From: Parcubacteria group bacterium
GTDB lineage: Bacteria; Patescibacteriota; JABMPQ01
DNA: 45,778 nt
NCBI GenBank assembly: GCA_013202585.1
Contig: JABMPQ010000012.1
Coordinates: 1-45,778 of the forward strand
Direction of reading: 5' to 3'
The position numbers were made by a program, and so were the translations under genes. The notes under the pieces are model-generated. The model was not told the origin of the DNA and did not search any database. It was given only the letters and a program-made list of their open reading frames with translations. Positions 40,914-45,778 of the stretch are shown here, in pieces. Each line of letters begins with the position of its first letter. Within the stretch, counting starts at the first letter, position 1.

Positions 40914-42176
40914 ATGAAAGGATTTCCTAATCAAATAGCTGATCTCGGCAAAATTGCCCTTGGTATGGAGTCTTTGATATCTATAGTCAATCAAGGTGGC
41001 AATGCGAAAGATGACGGTATTTTTGGGCAAGCATTAGTCCGGACTGGTGTTGTAGGTACTGGACATATACCCATGCCTATAGATGAATATATTCGCCAAC
41101 AGTTAGAAAAATCGGTAAGCGACCAGAGCTTCCGCACAACTGCCAGAGGATTGCGTGAACTCTATAGACTATTAGGATTTATAGATGATTCAAATCCCGC
41201 AATCGAGATCACTGACCTTGGCAGAAAAGCATCCTCATACGCCCACATGTCAATGAATTCCGAGCAAATGGATTTTTGGAGGATGTCAATTCGCAATATG
41301 ACACAAATCGATGACGATGGAAATACTTCACATCCATATCAAGTGCTACTGCGTTTAGTTGGACAAAAATCTGGTATTACTAGAGCCAAGTGCGCGCTCG
41401 CCTTAGAAGCAAGTGACGACTCTTCGGACGAATTAGCAAGGATAGTAGCGCTTGCAGATCTTCCAGAGGAAGAAATTCAAACACAAATTGAAGTCACCAA
41501 ATCAAACTGGGATAACGCAAAAAAGGTATTACCTGCGTTTGCTGAACAGCTAAACGATGTTATTAGAAGCGGTCAGTCGTTTACATTAGCTGATGCTCCC
41601 GGGCGAGCAGATGTTGGTATTGTCGAAGAGACGACAAGACAGGCAGTTGTGCGTGCCCCTCGCACTTCACGCTCGGTGATTCCAGATACTATCGGACGGG
41701 CTGGCCTCGAACGCATCTCTGACGAGGCAACACCATCACAAGGAATTGCCCCTGAAGCAGTTGCTGAAACGAATAGACTACGTCACGATAGACTACATCG
41801 ACATAATATCATTGTGAGAGAACTAGCGACGCGTTTTACGGATATGCAGTTATACGAGGATCCTTTTGACTTACTAGCTCTAACCAACGATATCGGTATT
41901 CTCGTGGAAGTAAAGACACTGAATGGAACTGAAGCGGATGAAGTAGCCCGAGTGCGAGAAGCGCTTTCACAGCTTTTATACTACGAGGCATTTGTTACGA
42001 CTCCTATTGCCGGAACTACGGTCGTTCGTAAAATTGCTTGTTTTGAAAATTCTATAAGCGAGGAACATAGAGAATGGCTAAATCAATCAGGAATTGCGGT
42101 AATTTGGAAGAACAGTGATGCTGGTTACATGGGCGATGCTCTTGCTCGTGCGACACTAAGCGACTTTCTCGATTGA
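40914..42176 (+). CDS. Candidate restriction endonuclease (wHTH-like N-terminus, PD-(D/E)XK-like C-terminus)
   Basis: C-terminal YEDPFDLLALTNDIGILVEVKTL...ALSQLLYYEAF fits D-x(n)-EVK; convergent neighbour of two DNA methyltransferases. Confidence 0.6.
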   Translation: MKGFPNQIADLGKIALGMESLISIVNQGGNAKDDGIFGQALVRTGVVGTGHIPMPIDEYIRQQLEKSVSDQSFRTTARGLRELYRLLGFIDDSNPAIEITDLGRKASSYAHMSMNSEQMDFWRMSIRNMTQIDDDGNTSHPYQVLLRLVGQKSGITRAKCALALEASDDSSDELARIVALADLPEEEIQTQIEVTKSNWDNAKKVLPAFAEQLNDVIRSGQSFTLADAPGRADVGIVEETTRQAVVRAPRTSRSVIPDTIGRAGLERISDEATPSQGIAPEAVAETNRLRHDRLHRHNIIVRELATRFTDMQLYEDPFDLLALTNDIGILVEVKTLNGTEADEVARVREALSQLLYYEAFVTTPIAGTTVVRKIACFENSISEEHREWLNQSGIAVIWKNSDAGYMGDALARATLSDFLD

Positions 42177-42185
42177 TCTCGTGTG

Positions 42186-42941
42186 TTAAATATTCCTAAG
42201 ACGCTTGTTGCTGATTCTAATATAATCAGGATTCAATTCAATTCCTATAAAATCGCGACCATTTTTCTTAGCACTTACACATTCACTCCCAGAACCTGCA
42301 AATGGTACAAATACCATGTCCCCTTTGTTCGAGAAATGTCTTATTATTCGATCGCAGATGGCAATAGGTTTTTGAGTGGGATGATCAACTCTCTCCTTTG
42401 CAAAACTTTTTCCGGCTAGCACTGGTATGCACCATACGTCTCCTACGTGCTTACCTTCCGGATTAGGTTTCCATTCTTTACCATTTTTAGTGATTTTATA
42501 TTTCAGTCGTTCTGTACTTTCATACGCTTCACGTATAGGATGATATGTAAATTTTTTGCCTTTATAAAACCAAAGAAGCGGTTCATAATTCCCCGGGGGT
42601 AATTTGGTATATCCAGACCAGTTATTTTTATAATGCCACACTAATTGGCGACCATAGGTAAGTCCAAGATCATACAAATAGCATTGCACATATCCGATGT
42701 TATGGTGGATGCCGTATACAAATATTGATCCTCCTGATTTTAACACTCTATGGGCTTCTTCCAGCCATTCCTGCATCCATACCATCCACTTATCGTGTTT
42801 ATCGAGGCCCCATTTTTCTTTACCCCCAAAATCCATTTCGATTCCGTAAGGAGGATCGGCAATTATTAAGTCAATCGATTCATCATCGATTTTTTTAATT
42901 AACTTAAGGGTATCTCCTTCGTAGATCTTATTTTTTTTCAT
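42186..42941 (-). CDS. DNA methyltransferase, beta-class-like (DPPY first, FAGSGS last)
   Basis: LIIADPPYGIEMDFGG ... HPTQKPIAICDRIIRHFSNKGDMVFVPFAGSGSECVSAKKNGRDFIGIEL. Confidence 0.93.
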   Translation of the reverse strand: MKKNKIYEGDTLKLIKKIDDESIDLIIADPPYGIEMDFGGKEKWGLDKHDKWMVWMQEWLEEAHRVLKSGGSIFVYGIHHNIGYVQCYLYDLGLTYGRQLVWHYKNNWSGYTKLPPGNYEPLLWFYKGKKFTYHPIREAYESTERLKYKITKNGKEWKPNPEGKHVGDVWCIPVLAGKSFAKERVDHPTQKPIAICDRIIRHFSNKGDMVFVPFAGSGSECVSAKKNGRDFIGIELNPDYIRISNKRLRNI

Positions 42942-44451
42942 ATTTTTTCGGCTCTGAGATTTCTTTATTTTGAAGAATAAGAATATATTGATGATGGATG
43001 TTGGGTACGTATGAATAAGGATAACCGTATGGAAATATTTTTTTGTGGCGCTGATATAATATAGTTATTCCTTTTAATGCGAAATTACCTAATTCAAGTT
43101 TTTGTGCCAAGTCAGAATGAAACATATACAGCCTACCTTTATGCCTAAAATCACTTACAATCACACAAAGATATTTTTTAGGTTTCAATATCCTACTGCA
43201 GTCATTAAAAAATCCCGAAAGAATATCAATGAACTTATCATAATTATCAATATTACCAAGATCATTTTTTAGATTTGAATAGTTAGTATCTAAATTATTA
43301 GCTACTCTTTCTTGTTTGACCTTATGATCTGCTTTTTTATTTAGTATATTCCAATAAGGTGGGCTTGTAACAATAAAATCAAAATAATCATCTTCAAATT
43401 CTTGAATTTTCTTTAAAGAGTCACCACGTATAATCTTTTGATTTCTATTAGTCGTACTAAACAAGTCATCATTTAATTCTTTCTGCAGACGTTCTTTCGT
43501 AAGATCAACATACTTCTTTACCAGCTCAATACCAACGCCTTCTCTACTGTTTACTGCACAAGCTTTCAGTGTTGAGCTAACTCCACTAAAGGGATCCAGA
43601 ACACGTTGGCCTTTTTTAGTAAAAAATTTAATCAATCTCCCAACATCTTGAAATGAAAATGGAGCGGGATGCTGTCTTTCGATTTTTGTATCTTCATGAT
43701 TAGCACCTAATCCTTTTTGAGTGAATACTGAAATAGTTTCTTGAATCCATTCTTGTCCAGTAAGATCATTTAATTTATTTATTAATTTTCTTTTCGAAGT
43801 TTTTTTCTTTGGAGATATGACTTTATCACTAGTATCCATCTCATACGCTGGCGTTGTTTTATTTCGAATCACGTCCAAAACAACCCCCTGTATTTCAAAA
43901 GGAGTATTTCTTTTAATAATTATTGGCTCTATAGTTTTATTTGCTGGTTGAAGTCGTATCCGACCATGCTCTTTGTAAAACTTTTTCAAGGTTGCCTCTT
44001 GGTTATTAATCAACGCAACAACTTTTTGACCATTTTCCGCAAAACTTTGATGCTTAACCAAAACAACATCATTATCATATATATTCTCGTCAATCATACT
44101 ATCACCGACTACACGCAACGCATAGATACTTGAAGTTGTCCTCAGCCTATTTTTGGGGATAGTTATTGTTTCTTTCTCACGAACTGCCTCAATCGGCTGA
44201 CCAGCAGCAATGGAACCCAACAATGGAATCCTTATCATTGCTCCATCATCAATTACGTTAATAGAGCGCGGCTTGTTTTTTTCCTTTGCTAAGTACCCTA
44301 AATCACGAAGTTTAGAAATATGAAAATGCGCCGTAGAAACAGACGCTAATTTAAACTTTTTTCTTATCTCCTCAAGTGCAGGAGAATATCCTTTTCGCTT
44401 TTGATAACCTTTTACGAAATCAAAAACCTCTTTTTGACGTTTTGTAAGCAT
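42928..44451 (-). CDS. LexA repressor (HTH + S24 peptidase) fused to SPPY DNA methyltransferase
   Basis: aa 1-~200: full LexA (KLASVSTAHFHISKLRDLGY HTH, IAA-GQP cleavage site, VVGDSM Ser118, ATLKKF Lys156). aa ~220-507: DPFSGVSSTLKACAV...GIEL and TSPPYWN. Confidence 0.93.
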   Translation of the reverse strand: MLTKRQKEVFDFVKGYQKRKGYSPALEEIRKKFKLASVSTAHFHISKLRDLGYLAKEKNKPRSINVIDDGAMIRIPLLGSIAAGQPIEAVREKETITIPKNRLRTTSSIYALRVVGDSMIDENIYDNDVVLVKHQSFAENGQKVVALINNQEATLKKFYKEHGRIRLQPANKTIEPIIIKRNTPFEIQGVVLDVIRNKTTPAYEMDTSDKVISPKKKTSKRKLINKLNDLTGQEWIQETISVFTQKGLGANHEDTKIERQHPAPFSFQDVGRLIKFFTKKGQRVLDPFSGVSSTLKACAVNSREGVGIELVKKYVDLTKERLQKELNDDLFSTTNRNQKIIRGDSLKKIQEFEDDYFDFIVTSPPYWNILNKKADHKVKQERVANNLDTNYSNLKNDLGNIDNYDKFIDILSGFFNDCSRILKPKKYLCVIVSDFRHKGRLYMFHSDLAQKLELGNFALKGITILYQRHKKIFPYGYPYSYVPNIHHQYILILQNKEISEPKKYEKK

Positions 44452-44470
44452 GTTATGAATTAAATGTGTA

Positions 44471-44498
44471 TTGACGTTATCTTTACAAGTAGTATACT
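44471..44498 (+). promoter_or_regulatory. Sigma70-like promoter toward the TIR gene
   Basis: TTGACG-N16-TATACT. Confidence 0.6.
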
Positions 44499-44520
44499 AG
44501 AAAATGAATAGAAAGTCCAA
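44491..44520 (-). promoter_or_regulatory. Sigma70-like promoter toward lexA-methyltransferase
   Basis: Minus strand TTGGAC-N18-TATACT; the -10 overlaps the opposing promoter's -10. Confidence 0.55.
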
Positions 44521-44529
44521 ATAGGACTT
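44513..44529. promoter_or_regulatory. Operator-like inverted repeat AAGTCC-N5-GGACTT
   Basis: Perfect 6-bp arms overlapping the minus-strand -35 and just downstream of the plus-strand -10. Confidence 0.5.
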
Positions 44530-44559
44530 ATCCCCAATTAATAATTAATAATAAAAAAT

Positions 44560-44997
44560 ATGGGAAATAAAAAAGAAGTTTTTGTAAGTTTTGACTACGA
44601 AAACGATAAACATTATAAATATCTCTTAGAGGCGTGGGATGCAAATGATGAATTTGATTTTGTTTTTAGCGACAAAACCCCGACTGAAATTAACAGCGAA
44701 AACATTGAGCCAATTAAAGCAGGGCTTACAAAAAAAATCAAAGAGGCAACTCATACTTTGGTAATAGTTGGCGAAGAAGCCAACTATCAGCATAGTAACC
44801 ACGAGTTAATTGGCTACAAGAACTGGATTAATTTTGAAGTAGCCAAGAGCATAGAAGACGGGAACAGAATCGCTGTCGTAAGACTTGAAAATAACTACAC
44901 GCTTCCTGAAGAAATCCACGAAGGCGAATATTCTATTGTAGAAGGATACACAGAAAGTAATATAATCGATGTTCTGGACAACGCTCCAGAAAATTAA
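44560..44997 (+). CDS. ThsB/DUF1863-like TIR-fold protein
   Basis: VFVSFDYENDKHYKYLLEAWDANDEFDFVFSDKTP...IKEATHTLVIVGEEA...WINFEVAKSIEDGNRIAVVRL. Confidence 0.85.
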   Translation: MGNKKEVFVSFDYENDKHYKYLLEAWDANDEFDFVFSDKTPTEINSENIEPIKAGLTKKIKEATHTLVIVGEEANYQHSNHELIGYKNWINFEVAKSIEDGNRIAVVRLENNYTLPEEIHEGEYSIVEGYTESNIIDVLDNAPEN

Positions 44998-44999
44998 TA

Positions 45000-45607
45000 T
45001 GAGCATTGTTTCTAGTGATGCAAAATTTACTGCGCTACATGAGCATTACAATAACACTTTTACCAACATAAAAGAGTCGATCAAATTACGTGATAAACTA
45101 ACGGCTTTAATTCTTGTCATATTGTTGTTTGTGGTGTTATTTGTATTTTGGCCTACCGATGCGACAATAGCACTTACTCAAATATCTACAGAAAAATTAG
45201 GTTTAGCTATAAGCTTCGATGAAGGATTTCTTGGTAGTATTATTTGGTTTGCATTATTGATTGCGATAGTACGATATACGCAAACAGTTGTTTATATAGA
45301 GCGACAGTATGCATATATTCATCGCCTAGAAGAAAAGTTGCATATACATTTCAGGGACGAAATAACTTTTACAAGAGAAGGTAAATCTTATCTGCAAAAA
45401 TACCCTAAATTTTCAGATTGGATATGGACATTATATATGATTATCTTTCCTTCTCTTTTAGTAGTTGTTATTTTAATAAACATTATAGGTGAATGGGCGA
45501 ACTTTTTTCCTGAGATATCTGCGTCATTAGTACTTAATACCTTAATTGTGATTTGTATCTTGATCTCAATCGCTTTTTACCTACTTTTTATGTACTACCA
45601 AAAATAG
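45000..45607 (+). CDS. Four-TM (2+2) membrane protein, possible effector
   Basis: Starts 2 nt after the TIR stop; four hydrophobic segments; internal start MSIVSSDAKF chosen over the overlapping 44969 start. Confidence 0.75.
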
Positions 45608-45628
45608 TAATAAAAAAAATATGGGGAA

Positions 45629-45678
45629 GTTTTGGGGAAAGTCCATTCACCCCTACCCCTCTGTCCTTTCCCCAAAAC
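45629..45678. repeat. 13-bp perfect inverted repeat hairpin
   Basis: gttttggggaaag ... ctttccccaaaac downstream of the TM gene. Confidence 0.85.
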
Positions 45679-45778
45679 AAAAAACTTATTTTAAGATTTA
45701 AAAAAAATAATTAAGAAAAAAATTACATCGCACAACAGCGCATATGAGGTTCGTAAAAAAGTGAAAATTTTGATAAGA

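Noticed and set aside
39060-45778. Island integrated at tRNA-Val with a downstream attachment-site copy
   Set aside because: No second copy of the tRNA 3' end and no integrase is visible in the window; the right boundary is outside.

Overview
The 45.8 kb window looks like a Patescibacteria/CPR-type chromosome segment: compact genes, weak Shine-Dalgarno sites, many hairpin repeats, and 'LPAGRQ' palindrome translations. Positions 1-37.8 kb are mostly core genes: dnaE, rodA, L25, a complete V/A-type ATPase operon with conserved Na+-ligand motifs in subunit K, a glyA-folC-thyA-folA one-carbon cluster, a frameshifted P-type cation ATPase, prmC, prfA, rpmE, a bacterial Elp3 and an asparagine-synthase-like ATPase. 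Two tRNA genes follow (Ala-TGC; Val-GAC with an atypical C33). The last ~6 kb is an accessory island, and it holds the strongest candidate for an undescribed system. A full-length, apparently self-cleavable LexA is fused in frame to a DNA methyltransferase and followed by a second methyltransferase. A convergent PD-(D/E)XK-nuclease-like gene lies on the left. On the right, divergently transcribed, are a ThsB/DUF1863-like TIR gene and a four-TM protein. The divergent promoters appear to share one palindromic -10 region, next to an operator-like inverted repeat. A second theme is a family of 20-bp palindromes (CCTGCCTGCC|GGCAGGCAGG). Two copies sit at exactly the same position (between nt 10 and 11, AG^CT) of broken tRNA copies, each just upstream of the intact tRNA. 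One copy is in frame inside dnaE, and others are nested in larger inverted-repeat elements. All calls come from reading the sequence; no searches were run.
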